Positions 1 through 6,006 are shown, counted from the first letter of the stretch. The stretch is DNA of 6,749 nt from Paracoccaceae bacterium (GCA_002746395.1 NVXA01000004.1:122560-129308); one strand, 5' to 3'. The notes: generated by a model not told the origin, from the letters alone. Program-made: numbers and translations.

Positions 1-593
1 TTACCCTCGATCAGGGCCGCAATCGCGAAGCTGAACGCAACCGAAAGGCCGACATATCCAAGATACAAAAACGGTGGGTGCAGGGCCAATCCCATGTCCT
101 GCAGCAAAGGGTTCAAACCCTTCCCGTCCAATGGTGGCTGCGAAAGGCGCAGAAACGGGTTTGATGTAAACAATAAGAACGCAAGGAATGCCGTACCAAT
201 CATCGCCTGCACGGCCAAAACCCGGGCTTTCAAGCTTGGCGGTAGGTTTCCACCCCAGATCGAAATAGCCGCGCCAAAACCTGTCAAAATCGCGATCCAT
301 AACAACAACGACCCCTCGTGGTTTGCCCAGACCCCGCTAACTTTATAAATCATCGGTTTGGCTGAATGGGAATTCGCTGCCACTAGCCGCACAGAAAAAT
401 CGGAAGTAACGAAAGCGACTGTCAGCATCGCAAAAGCAAAGCCAACCAACGCGAACTGAACAACGGCAGCCGGCGTTGCGAACCGCATCCAGTCATGCCA
501 ACCTCGCTGCGCGCCAATCAGCGGAACGATCGATTGTGCAATCGAAATGGTGAAGGCAATGATAAGAGCATAGTGCCCGAGTTCTGCGGTCAT
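1..593 (-). CDS. ccmF: CcmF, cytochrome c heme lyase subunit (5' part only, truncated by window edge)
   Basis: My translation from the ATG at 593-591 gives 197 open residues to the left edge; the family is about 650 residues long, so roughly the first third is present. CcmF is the integral-membrane heme lyase subunit that, with CcmH, takes heme from holo-CcmE and attaches it to apocytochrome c at the periplasmic side. Visible segments: hydrophobic helices near residues 6-28, 40-62, 95-113, 122-143 and 175-195; the conserved block VWANHEGSLLLW (88-99); and NPLLQDMGLALHPPFLYLGYVG (161-182, given here as its key parts NPLLQD and HPPFLYLGYVG). His172 in that block matches by motif the conserved periplasmic-side His (H173 in E. 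coli). The tryptophan-rich WWD domain lies beyond the window. An AAGGGG ribosome site lies about 9 nt before the start. The gene has its own promoter candidate and follows the lysis cassette, with ccmE one cassette upstream. Identity is secure. Confidence 0.96.
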   Translation of the reverse strand, partial: MTAELGHYALIIAFTISIAQSIVPLIGAQRGWHDWMRFATPAAVVQFALVGFAFAMLTVAFVTSDFSVRLVAANSHSAKPMIYKVSGVWANHEGSLLLWIAILTGFGAAISIWGGNLPPSLKARVLAVQAMIGTAFLAFLLFTSNPFLRLSQPPLDGKGLNPLLQDMGLALHPPFLYLGYVGLSVAFSFAIAALIEG

Positions 594-623
594 GAAACGA
601 ATCCCCTTTATGTCTAGCGGCCC

Positions 624-651
624 ATCATAGGTGATACGCAAGCATTATCAA
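624..651 (-). promoter_or_regulatory. Candidate sigma-70 type promoter for ccmF
   Basis: On the minus strand a -35 hexamer TTGATA (651-646) is followed after 16 nt by a -10 hexamer TATGAT (629-624). The implied start of transcription near 617 leaves an untranslated leader of about 24 nt containing the AAGGGG ribosome site (602-608 region) before the ccmF ATG at 593. Both hexamers are close to consensus and the geometry is coherent. This is a pattern match, not a measured start site. It would let ccmF be expressed independently of the holin-endolysin genes just upstream. Confidence 0.5.
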
Positions 652-680
652 TTTTCAATGTCGTGATGATCCGTTATGTC

Positions 681-696
681 GCCCCCCAAAGGGGGC
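681..696 (-). terminator. GC-rich hairpin after the holin stop, without a U-tract
   Basis: GCCCCC (681-686) and GGGGGC (691-696) form a perfect 6-bp all-GC stem around a 4-nt loop, 8 nt beyond the holin stop codon at 705-707. The downstream minus-strand sequence (GACATAACGG) is not T-rich, so it is not a canonical intrinsic terminator. It could act as a pause site, a weak or factor-assisted terminator, or a 3' stabilising stem-loop for the lysis transcript. Its place between the holin stop and the ccmF promoter supports a boundary role; that is inference. Confidence 0.4.
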
Positions 697-704
697 AACC
701 GGCG

Positions 705-1229
705 TTATCCCGCCTGACTTTTCAACGCCGCCCATTCAGAAAGGGCCGCATTTTCAGGAAAAGCCGCCGCTGATACCTTGGTTGGGGCCGATGGCTCATT
801 AGCCGCAACACTAGGAATAATCATCGGCGTCGTCGCGCCCCGCGAATAGTGCAATTCCCGCGCCCCAAAGTAGAACGAGACCACTGCCCCCAGCAGCCAC
901 CACAAAGGATCCGGCACATACGCCAATCCCTGCATTCTGGTCGAAAACCCGTCAGGGTCGGCCATGGCGAAAGCAAAAAGTCCAACCGTACCCAAGGCCA
1001 TAATTGGACGAGGTAATCTGTTTATCCCATTGATAAAACTGTTAAACCATCCATCATTAGTGTTCGAAAACTCCGCTCCATACTGCCCAAGCGAGGCCAT
1101 CGCTTGCGCGCGAATGGCCAGCTCTTCCTTTGTTTTATTGACCGTAAACACCTCTGCAACCGTTTCAACTGCGCTGCCAACGGTTTGTGCCGCGTCGCCT
1201 ATCCCTAACAATCTTGAAATCAACCCCAT
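705..1229 (-). CDS. Holin of the GTA-associated three-TM family (PF11351 type)
   Basis: A 174-residue protein matching, from my knowledge of the family, the Rhodobacterales holin used in gene transfer agent release (R. capsulatus rcc00556 type). Holins form holes in the inner membrane so that a cytoplasmic endolysin can reach peptidoglycan. The family-typical core is NGINRLPRPIMALGT (67-81) followed by a first hydrophobic segment (about 75-91), DPDGFSTRMQGLAYVPDPLWWL (91-112, key parts DP.GF, PDPLWWL) and a second hydrophobic segment (about 108-123) ending FGARELHYSRG (121-131). The N-terminus is amphipathic rather than clearly membrane spanning, so I see two firm helices where the family name says three. 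The C-terminal 40 residues are an Ala/Pro/Ser-rich tail. Start: ATG at 1229 with AAAGGG 7 nt upstream, inside the end of the endolysin gene (10-nt overlap), implying translational coupling. The gene ends with TAA at 705, followed by a GC hairpin. Confidence 0.9.
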   Translation of the reverse strand: MGLISRLLGIGDAAQTVGSAVETVAEVFTVNKTKEELAIRAQAMASLGQYGAEFSNTNDGWFNSFINGINRLPRPIMALGTVGLFAFAMADPDGFSTRMQGLAYVPDPLWWLLGAVVSFYFGARELHYSRGATTPMIIPSVAANEPSAPTKVSAAAFPENAALSEWAALKSQAG

Positions 1230-1831
1230 GCTGCAACCCTTTGATTATGTTCTGTATTTGTGAAATGGAACCGGCGTGAAATGAACTCCTCCGCCCGTGT
1301 TATCCATCCCCCTTTACCGCCATCTTTGCGGCGCGCATATTTACGCGAGGTGGTGCGATTATCCGCCAAACTATAATAGTAATTTCGCCGCGCAATCCCG
1401 TAAGCATCCGCCAAATGTGCAGGCGCAATCGCAAAGGCCTTGCTTGCCGCCGCCGCCGTTTTAGGGCCCAGTGCGCCATCGACAACCACCGGAAACCCGA
1501 ACTTCGCCAGCAACCGCTGCAGTATTTTAACGGCTGCCCCGCCCGCGTTTACATACATATCGAAAACCGAGGCCTGCAAAACCTCCGGCAGCGCAGCTAT
1601 GCCGGGCTTCACGAAATAGTGATCTTTGAAAATTTTAGCAGCACGTTCGCGGGTCAACTTGCGAACATCATCGACATCCACATCTCCGTCGCCGTCCACA
1701 TCAATTCCCAGCCGGCGCATCGTGTGAATAGTCACACCAAAGTTCGTCGCCCCGCCGGAATCGTCGGGGTCGTTAACATATCCACCTTCACGGCGCAGAA
1801 TATCGGATACTATGTCATCAATTGACAGCAT
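1220..1831 (-). CDS. Holin-associated N-acetylmuramidase (GH108 endolysin) with an EF-hand-like loop
   Basis: A 203-residue peptidoglycan hydrolase. The N-terminal GH108 domain (about 5-95) carries the signature REGGYVNDPDDSGGATNFGVT (14-34, key residues E15-G-G-Y and GGATNFG); Glu15 is the expected catalytic acid. A PG_binding_3-like C-terminal region follows (about 96-200), including VDGALGPKT (117-125) and the RRNYYY...ADNRTTSRKYARRKDGGKGGW segment (149-176). Between them, DVDGDGDVDVDD (44-55) fits an EF-hand/dockerin calcium loop. There is no signal peptide, so the enzyme needs the holin encoded immediately downstream to reach the wall. It resembles the R. capsulatus GTA endolysin type (rcc00555). 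The start ATG at 1831 has a strong AAGGAGAG site 4-6 nt upstream. It lies between ccmE (64-nt gap) and the holin (10-nt overlap). The order endolysin then holin is the reverse of many phage cassettes. Family call is secure; the GTA role is inferred from homologues and pairing. Confidence 0.92.
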   Translation of the reverse strand: MLSIDDIVSDILRREGGYVNDPDDSGGATNFGVTIHTMRRLGIDVDGDGDVDVDDVRKLTRERAAKIFKDHYFVKPGIAALPEVLQASVFDMYVNAGGAAVKILQRLLAKFGFPVVVDGALGPKTAAAASKAFAIAPAHLADAYGIARRNYYYSLADNRTTSRKYARRKDGGKGGWITRAEEFISRRFHFTNTEHNQRVAAWG

Positions 1832-1858
1832 CGCACTCTCCTTAACATTTCGTAAAAA

Positions 1859-1899
1859 ATGCTAACAAGATTGCAGATAAAGGTTAAAATTTGATTTAA
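1859..1899 (-). promoter_or_regulatory. Weak promoter candidate with CtrA-like element upstream of the endolysin
   Basis: In the 64-nt ccmE-endolysin gap, minus-strand TTAACC (1887-1882) and TAGCAT (1864-1859) are spaced by 17 nt, each matching 4 of 6 positions of the -35 and -10 consensus. The TTAACC is also the second half of TTAA-N8-TTAACC (1899-1882), one base longer than the classical CtrA box TTAA-N7-TTAAC; the first TTAA overlaps the ccmE stop codon. CtrA is established as a controller of GTA production and release in Rhodobacter. Whether this degenerate element binds CtrA is a hypothesis. Confidence 0.28.
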
Positions 1900-2351
1900 A
1901 TATCAGAACTTTTGGGAGGTTCAATATAAACGCCCTGCTCTTTCAAGGCATCAACCACCTCTTTGGGCATGTAATTCTCATCGTGTTTGGCCAGAATTTC
2001 GGATGCAACGAATAAATCGCCCTCAAGCTTACCCATGGCAACCACACCCTGCCCCTCGCCAAACAAATCAGGCAAAATACCGGTGAAAGTCACGTTAATC
2101 ACTTCGTTACCATCGGTTACAGCAAAGGTAATCGCCTTGCCTTCGCCTCGCACTAACGAGTCAACCTCTACCAATCCACCAACGCGGAACTTCTCATTTG
2201 GACCGGGGCGGTTTTCAACAATTTGCGTAGGAGAACGGAAAAACTCGATCCCGTCTTTCATAGCATACCCGATCAGCACCGAAGATGTCGCCAGCAGCGT
2301 CATTCCGACCAATATCAAACTAATTCTACGTTTTTTCTTCAAACCGGCCAT
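1896..2351 (-). CDS. ccmE: CcmE, periplasmic heme chaperone of cytochrome c maturation
   Basis: A 151-residue protein of the usual family length. CcmE binds heme covalently through a histidine after loading by CcmC/CcmAB and hands it to CcmF/CcmH for ligation to apocytochrome c. A basic cytoplasmic start MAGLKKKRR is followed by one membrane anchor (about 10-30), an OB-fold periplasmic domain with FRVGGLVEVDSLVRG (55-69) and TFTGILPDLFGEGQGVVAMG (88-107, key parts GILPDLF and GQGVVA), and the heme attachment motif AKHDENYMP (121-129). His123 is the heme-binding His and Tyr127 the axial Tyr, equivalent to H130/Y134 of E. coli. The tail after residue 140 is short and flexible. Start ATG at 2351 has AGGAG about 6 nt upstream. 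A promoter candidate lies in the 49-nt gap after yihY. Its natural partner ccmF is separated from it by the two-gene lysis cassette. Confidence 0.97.
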   Translation of the reverse strand: MAGLKKKRRISLILVGMTLLATSSVLIGYAMKDGIEFFRSPTQIVENRPGPNEKFRVGGLVEVDSLVRGEGKAITFAVTDGNEVINVTFTGILPDLFGEGQGVVAMGKLEGDLFVASEILAKHDENYMPKEVVDALKEQGVYIEPPKSSDI

Positions 2352-2367
2352 TGGGTGCTCCTATTCC

Positions 2368-2407
2368 GTTAAGTGTAATATAACACATATTTCGAAAGTG
2401 TTAAGTG
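2368..2407 (-). promoter_or_regulatory. Promoter candidate for ccmE with operator-like repeats
   Basis: Minus-strand TTAACA (2404-2399, 5 of 6 to the -35 consensus) and TATATT (2382-2377, 5 of 6 to the -10) are separated by 16 nt. The -35 overlaps the yihY stop codon. Two features look like regulator sites: an imperfect inverted repeat GTGTAATATAACAC (2373-2386), which covers the -10, and a direct repeat CACTTAAC at 2407-2400 and 2375-2368, 32 nt apart or about three helical turns. Implied transcription starts near 2370, upstream of the AGGAG site of ccmE. No specific regulator is recognised. Confidence 0.5.
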
Positions 2408-3240
2408 GGCTGTTCGGTCGCATTAGTAAGTTTTAACACTGCGTTAACCTCTGCTCCGAAAATAATCGCCACGCCGGTCAGGTAAAAGAACATCGCCAGC
2501 ACCATCACACCCGTCAGCGTTCCGTATGTCACAGCGTAGGTCGGGACCAGCGATAGATAAATCGAAAATGCCACCGCGCCGAACAACCAAAGAATTAACG
2601 AAACCATAATACCCGGCCAAATACGCCGCCCCTTCGTGGCGTGGCTAGGTAAAATACGGTGCAGTGCGATTAGAAACAACACAAAGACCGTGACACCGAG
2701 AATAAAGACCAAAGCACCCATGGACGCAGGCAACGCTATATCCAGCCACCGCTCAGCCAATTGAAAAAGCAACGGCGTGAACACAACCGATACAGCCATA
2801 ATCGCTGCCACCGCCGCCCCGAGGAAGACAAACGCCAATGAAATAAGGCGTCGCAACAGGAAACCGCGGGGTTTCGCAACATCATACGCGCGATCAAATG
2901 CCACCCGAAATGCATCGACCGCATTCGATGCCAGAAATATAGCCACCAGAATTGAAAGCGTCAGCACCCCTTGCCCACGGTCCACCAGAACCTCGTGCAA
3001 GACTGGTTCCAACGTTCGCGCAATGTGTTCGGGGGCGACCCGAAACAGCGTGTTAACCGCTTGTTCATTTTGTTCCGGCCCAACCAAAAGGCCGACCAGA
3101 GCCGCCGAAAAGATGAGGAACGGAAAAATCGCCAGCAAGCTTGAAAACGCGATGTATCCGGCCATCGCGACACCATCATCTTTGGCAAACCGCACATAAG
3201 CCGCACGCAAAATACGATATGCATCCCGCAGGCTGATCAC
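2401..3240 (-). CDS. YihY/BrkB family inner-membrane protein
   Basis: A 279-residue polytopic membrane protein of the YihY/virulence factor BrkB family (formerly misnamed ribonuclease BN). Its biochemical role is not established; a transport or envelope function is usually assumed. Six hydrophobic stretches are visible near residues 28-54, 92-108, 133-158, 174-196, 208-231 and 241-262. Family marks include [19 protein letters not shown] (26-44), [11 protein letters not shown] (111-121) and the C-terminal signature [18 protein letters not shown] (239-256) ending in FGAEVNAVL (261-269), equivalent to the common LGAELNA motif. Start is GTG at 3240, overlapping the argC stop in GTGA (4-nt overlap), so translation is likely coupled to argC. 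No terminator is visible after its stop at 2401; instead the ccmE promoter candidate begins there. Confidence 0.9.
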   Translation of the reverse strand: MISLRDAYRILRAAYVRFAKDDGVAMAGYIAFSSLLAIFPFLIFSAALVGLLVGPEQNEQAVNTLFRVAPEHIARTLEPVLHEVLVDRGQGVLTLSILVAIFLASNAVDAFRVAFDRAYDVAKPRGFLLRRLISLAFVFLGAAVAAIMAVSVVFTPLLFQLAERWLDIALPASMGALVFILGVTVFVLFLIALHRILPSHATKGRRIWPGIMVSLILWLFGAVAFSIYLSLVPTYAVTYGTLTGVMVLAMFFYLTGVAIIFGAEVNAVLKLTNATEQPT

Positions 3241-4268
3241 GGGAATAACGGCGCCTGCTCCAACCCCATCGCTTCAGGCAAACCAAGCATAAGGTTAGCG
3301 TTCTGGAGCGCCTGGCCCGAAGACCCCTTAACCAGATTATCAAGCGCAGCAAACACCCGCACGCGTCCGTCAAGACGGTCAGCCACAACGCCGATATGGC
3401 AGAAATTTGAGCCGCGAACATGGCGCGTTGCTGGTGCCTGCCCAATCGGTAAAACAACCATAAACGGTTCATTTTCATAGGCTTGCATCAGCGTTTCATG
3501 AATTTCTTCGGCTTGCCCACGCACATACACCGTCGCCAGAATACCACGGTTGGCAGGCATCAGATGCGGAGTAAACATAACCTTAACATCGCGCCCCGCT
3601 ACCTTGCGAAACTCCTGATCAAACTCGGATGTGTGCCGATGGACGGGCAAGCCGTAAGGGTGCGTGCCCTCGGACACCTCCGCGTGCAGCATGGCCTCTT
3701 TCGCGCCGCGTCCAGCACCGGAAACACCACAGAACATGTCTATGATGATGTCATCAAACTCAATAACCCCCGCCGCCAACAATGGCCGCAGCGCGTATTG
3801 CCCCGTGGCAGCGTTACACCCTGTTCCCGCAACCAACCGCGCATTCGCGATTTGGTCACGGTAGAATTCCGTCAGCCCATAAACAGCAGTTTTCTGCAAT
3901 TCCGGCGCGTAATGCGGGTGACCATACCAATGTTCATACATCGCAGTGTCTTCCAGCCGGAAATCCGCTGATAGGTCAATCACCTTCAAGCTTGCGGGCA
4001 AATCCTTAACAATTTCTTGCGACATTGCGTGTGGCAGCGCGCAAAAAGCCAGATCAACACCGGAAAAGTCCACATCCTCGATCCGCGTAAGTGTTGGCAA
4101 GTCGAGATGACGAAGGTGCGGAAACACCTGCCCCATCGTTTGCCCTGCTTTACGGTCCGCCGTCAAAGCCACGATTTCCATGCCGTGGTGCCCAGCAATC
4201 AGGCGCACCAGTTCAGCGCCCGTATATCCACTTGCGCCCAGAATCGCGATTTTATGCGTATGTGTCAT
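3237..4268 (-). CDS. argC: ArgC, N-acetyl-gamma-glutamyl-phosphate reductase
   Basis: A 343-residue cytosolic enzyme of arginine biosynthesis that reduces N-acetylglutamyl 5-phosphate to the semialdehyde with NADPH. The N-terminal Rossmann motif is [12 protein letters not shown] (9-20). The catalytic cysteine is Cys151 in [12 protein letters not shown] (146-157), a form typical of Rhodobacterales rather than the PGCYPT of E. coli-type ArgC. Other marks are SGAGRGAKE (183-191), the active-site His region [12 protein letters not shown] (209-220), [11 protein letters not shown] (285-295) and [19 protein letters not shown] (314-332). I chose the ATG at 4268, which gives [14 protein letters not shown] and has AAAGG about 8 nt upstream; a longer in-frame reading to a TTG at 4319 has no ribosome site and adds a non-family basic stretch. 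The gene follows murI by 55 nt and overlaps yihY by 4 nt. No other arginine gene is in the window. Confidence 0.97.
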   Translation of the reverse strand: MTHTHKIAILGASGYTGAELVRLIAGHHGMEIVALTADRKAGQTMGQVFPHLRHLDLPTLTRIEDVDFSGVDLAFCALPHAMSQEIVKDLPASLKVIDLSADFRLEDTAMYEHWYGHPHYAPELQKTAVYGLTEFYRDQIANARLVAGTGCNAATGQYALRPLLAAGVIEFDDIIIDMFCGVSGAGRGAKEAMLHAEVSEGTHPYGLPVHRHTSEFDQEFRKVAGRDVKVMFTPHLMPANRGILATVYVRGQAEEIHETLMQAYENEPFMVVLPIGQAPATRHVRGSNFCHIGVVADRLDGRVRVFAALDNLVKGSSGQALQNANLMLGLPEAMGLEQAPLFP

Positions 4269-4290
4269 GATCTTAACCTTTATTGATATC

Positions 4291-4319
4291 TTGCGACTTA
4301 CGTCAAAACGTCTGCGCAA
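4291..4319. other. Inverted repeat in the murI-argC gap
   Basis: TTGCG (4291-4295) and CGCAA (4315-4319) are complementary arms around 19 nt that contain ACGTC twice (4300-4304 and 4308-4312). The element fills much of the 55-nt space between the murI stop and the argC ribosome site. It has no T-tract on the minus strand, so it is not an intrinsic terminator. It could be an RNA stem separating the two genes or a protein-binding site; the arms are short and chance is possible. Confidence 0.25.
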
Positions 4320-4323
4320 TCAA

Positions 4324-5133
4324 TCACGCAGCGTTAAATGTCAGGGAATAACCCAAAAACCGCTCGGCACTGCGGCTAACCTCGGCCGGATCACCGGATG
4401 TCAGATAGCTAACGCTGCCACGGCTTACAAATCGCGGATGTCGTCGTAGATAATCTTCAAGACTGTCGGCCACGATATCCGGCTGTACCAAAATACGGGT
4501 CGATGCAGGCAAGGCAGCGCGAAACCGTTCCTCGACCAGCGGGTAATGGGTACACCCCAAAACAGCGGCCTGCGGATTTGGCAAGGTTTCCAGCAACGTC
4601 GCAACGTGCGCGTCAACCAAGGCCTCGGCCCCCAAGCTATCGCCCTCTTCAATCGCGGCAACTAAGCCAACACAAGCCTCGCCAACAACATTAACATCGC
4701 GGGCACGGAATTTCAGCTCGCGTTCAAACGCGCCGCTAGAAACAGTTGCAGGTGTCGCAAACAGCGCCACATTTTGCAGCCCTGTATGTGTGGGCGGCGA
4801 ATTATCGCCCCAATCACGACGGGTCAACTCCTCGATCATCGGAACGAAAACGCCAAGCACGCGCTTGTCCGCCGCTAACCAGTTCACCTGCAAATCATGC
4901 AACGCCACAGCGGATGCAGAATTACACGCAAGGATCACCAGATCACAGCCAGCCTCAAACAAACGGGTGACCCCAGCGATCGTCAGGTCGTAAATCTCGG
5001 CATCGGTTTTGGAGCCATAAGGCGTGTTCGCGTTGTCGCCGTAATAGACAAACGCCTGATCCGGCAGCTTTTCCATCGCAGCCTTAAGAACGGTCAACCC
5101 GCCAAGGCCGCTATCAAATACACCAATTGCCAT
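4324..5133 (-). CDS. murI: Glutamate racemase MurI
   Basis: A 269-residue cofactor-independent racemase giving D-glutamate for peptidoglycan precursor synthesis (substrate of MurD). Family marks are all present: GVFDSGLGGLTVLK (4-17) with the conserved Asp7-Ser8, YYGDNANTPYGSK (30-42), LACNSASA (69-76) with catalytic Cys70, and VLGCTHYPLVEERF (191-204) with catalytic Cys194. The first cysteine motif reads CNSAS, where CNTAS is more usual; this is conservative. Length is normal. Start ATG at 5133 is preceded by AGGAA, which overlaps the stop codon of the acyltransferase gene, with 9 nt to the start. The gene belongs to a compact minus-strand run with the upstream acyltransferase and downstream argC. 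Confidence in identity is very high. Confidence 0.97.
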   Translation of the reverse strand: MAIGVFDSGLGGLTVLKAAMEKLPDQAFVYYGDNANTPYGSKTDAEIYDLTIAGVTRLFEAGCDLVILACNSASAVALHDLQVNWLAADKRVLGVFVPMIEELTRRDWGDNSPPTHTGLQNVALFATPATVSSGAFERELKFRARDVNVVGEACVGLVAAIEEGDSLGAEALVDAHVATLLETLPNPQAAVLGCTHYPLVEERFRAALPASTRILVQPDIVADSLEDYLRRHPRFVSRGSVSYLTSGDPAEVSRSAERFLGYSLTFNAA

Positions 5134-5142
5134 TATCGGGGG

Positions 5143-5148
5143 TTCCTA
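5143..5148 (-). promoter_or_regulatory. Ribosome binding site of murI overlapping the upstream stop codon
   Basis: The minus-strand string TAGGAA holds both the TAG stop of the acyltransferase gene (5148-5146) and the AGGA core that serves murI, whose ATG starts at 5133, 9 nt further on. Ribosomes ending on the first gene therefore cover or free the start site of the second, which points to a shared transcript and coupled translation. Confidence 0.6.
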
Positions 5149-6006
5149 GAAATCAAAACCGTATTCGTTGTGATTAATCTTGTTTGACGACAGATCATAG
5201 GTCGAGGTGCGCAAAAAATCCATCATGGCACGCGGGTCTTTGATATAGATATCAAGTGCGTCATGACCCAACGGCTCACCAATTGCGACGCGAACCGGCC
5301 GGTTCAAGCGTTTTTTGAATTCGTTAATCAATAATGCAGTGCGTAACGTTTTGTTAACCCGCCCAAACATGTGGAAGCGGCGTGAGTTATATCCGTCAAA
5401 GAAAATCGGAACCACTGTGGCCCCCGATTTCGCAATCATCTTGGCCGAGAATGTCCGCCATTTAGGATCCATCGGCCGCCCGAAAGCCCTGCTTGGTGAA
5501 GAAACAGATCCACCGGGGAAAATGCCGACAGCACCACCTTGACCAAGGTAGCTAAGCGCATCTTTTCGCGTGTTCAAATTCAGCGTCATAGCTTCGCGGG
5601 TTTCATCAAAGCTGATAGGCAAAATAACTTCGTCGAGGTCCGCCGCTTTAGCAAACACACGGTGTGCCAAAATTTTGAAATCATCGCGGGTTTTTGACAG
5701 AATTTGCCCCAACATTAAACCATCAAGAATCCCGTAAGGATGGTTTGAAAGCAGTACAACTGGGCCGGTCTTGGGAATATTACCAAGCGAGCCAGACACT
5801 ATATCCAGTTCCAAGCCGCACAAATCCGGCACCACATTCCAGAAAATATCACCCTGCGACATTGCTTTGTCATAGCCACGCACCTGACGCATAACGCGCA
5901 TCCTGCCCGTCGCATTTTCTACACCACGAATAAACATCCGGCCACGCAGCGTCTTAGCCGTTGTCGAATAACTGATTTCCCGTGCCGCAGATTTTTGAAC
6001 GCGCAT
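5146..6006 (-). CDS. Lysophospholipid acyltransferase family protein (PlsC-like)
   Basis: A 286-residue protein with a glycerolipid acyltransferase fold. Block I is LLSNHPYGILDGLMLG (85-100), in which His89 and Asp95 are separated by five residues, the HX5D spacing of a PlsC subfamily rather than the textbook HX4D. A second block is AVGIFPGGSVSS (159-170), where the usual FPEGTR-like Glu is replaced by Gly/Ser, and VVPIFFDG (198-205) is the block IV equivalent. There is no strong membrane span; it is probably peripheral to the inner membrane, transferring an acyl chain from acyl-ACP or acyl-CoA to a lyso-lipid. The acceptor is unknown; ornithine-lipid or phosphatidic acid synthesis are both possible. 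It differs from the shorter OlsA type. Start ATG at 6006 has GAGGAA 4 nt upstream. It heads the run leading to murI and argC. Confidence 0.88.
   Translation of the reverse strand: MRVQKSAAREISYSTTAKTLRGRMFIRGVENATGRMRVMRQVRGYDKAMSQGDIFWNVVPDLCGLELDIVSGSLGNIPKTGPVVLLSNHPYGILDGLMLGQILSKTRDDFKILAHRVFAKAADLDEVILPISFDETREAMTLNLNTRKDALSYLGQGGAVGIFPGGSVSSPSRAFGRPMDPKWRTFSAKMIAKSGATVVPIFFDGYNSRRFHMFGRVNKTLRTALLINEFKKRLNRPVRVAIGEPLGHDALDIYIKDPRAMMDFLRTSTYDLSSNKINHNEYGFDF

Noticed and set aside
1..300. 99-residue minus-strand ORF at the left edge
   Set aside because: It is an out-of-frame shadow of ccmF; the true frame starting at 593 gives unmistakable CcmF motifs.
643..660. FNR/FnrL-type box near the ccmF promoter (TTGA-rich segment)
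   Set aside because: The TTGAT and ATCAA halves do not occur with the required 4-nt spacing.
1415..1825. 136-residue plus-strand ORF
   Set aside because: Antisense to the endolysin gene with no recognisable features; composition is that of a complementary-strand shadow.
705..1831. Prophage remnant as explanation for the lysis genes
   Set aside because: No integrase, attachment repeats, capsid or repressor genes flank the pair; both genes are intact and their codon use looks like the neighbours.
2777..3199. 140-residue plus-strand ORF rich in Arg, Ala and Thr
   Set aside because: Antisense to the YihY membrane protein; the composition is what the complement of Leu/Ala/Val-rich membrane codons produces.
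3483..3971. 162-residue plus-strand ORF, the longest on that strand
   Set aside because: It lies wholly antisense to argC, has no family motifs and no ribosome site, while the argC reading is certain.
4269..4319. N-terminal extension of ArgC to a TTG at 4319
   Set aside because: The added basic stretch is not part of the family, has no ribosome site and covers the inverted repeat; the ATG at 4268 has AAAGG at good spacing.
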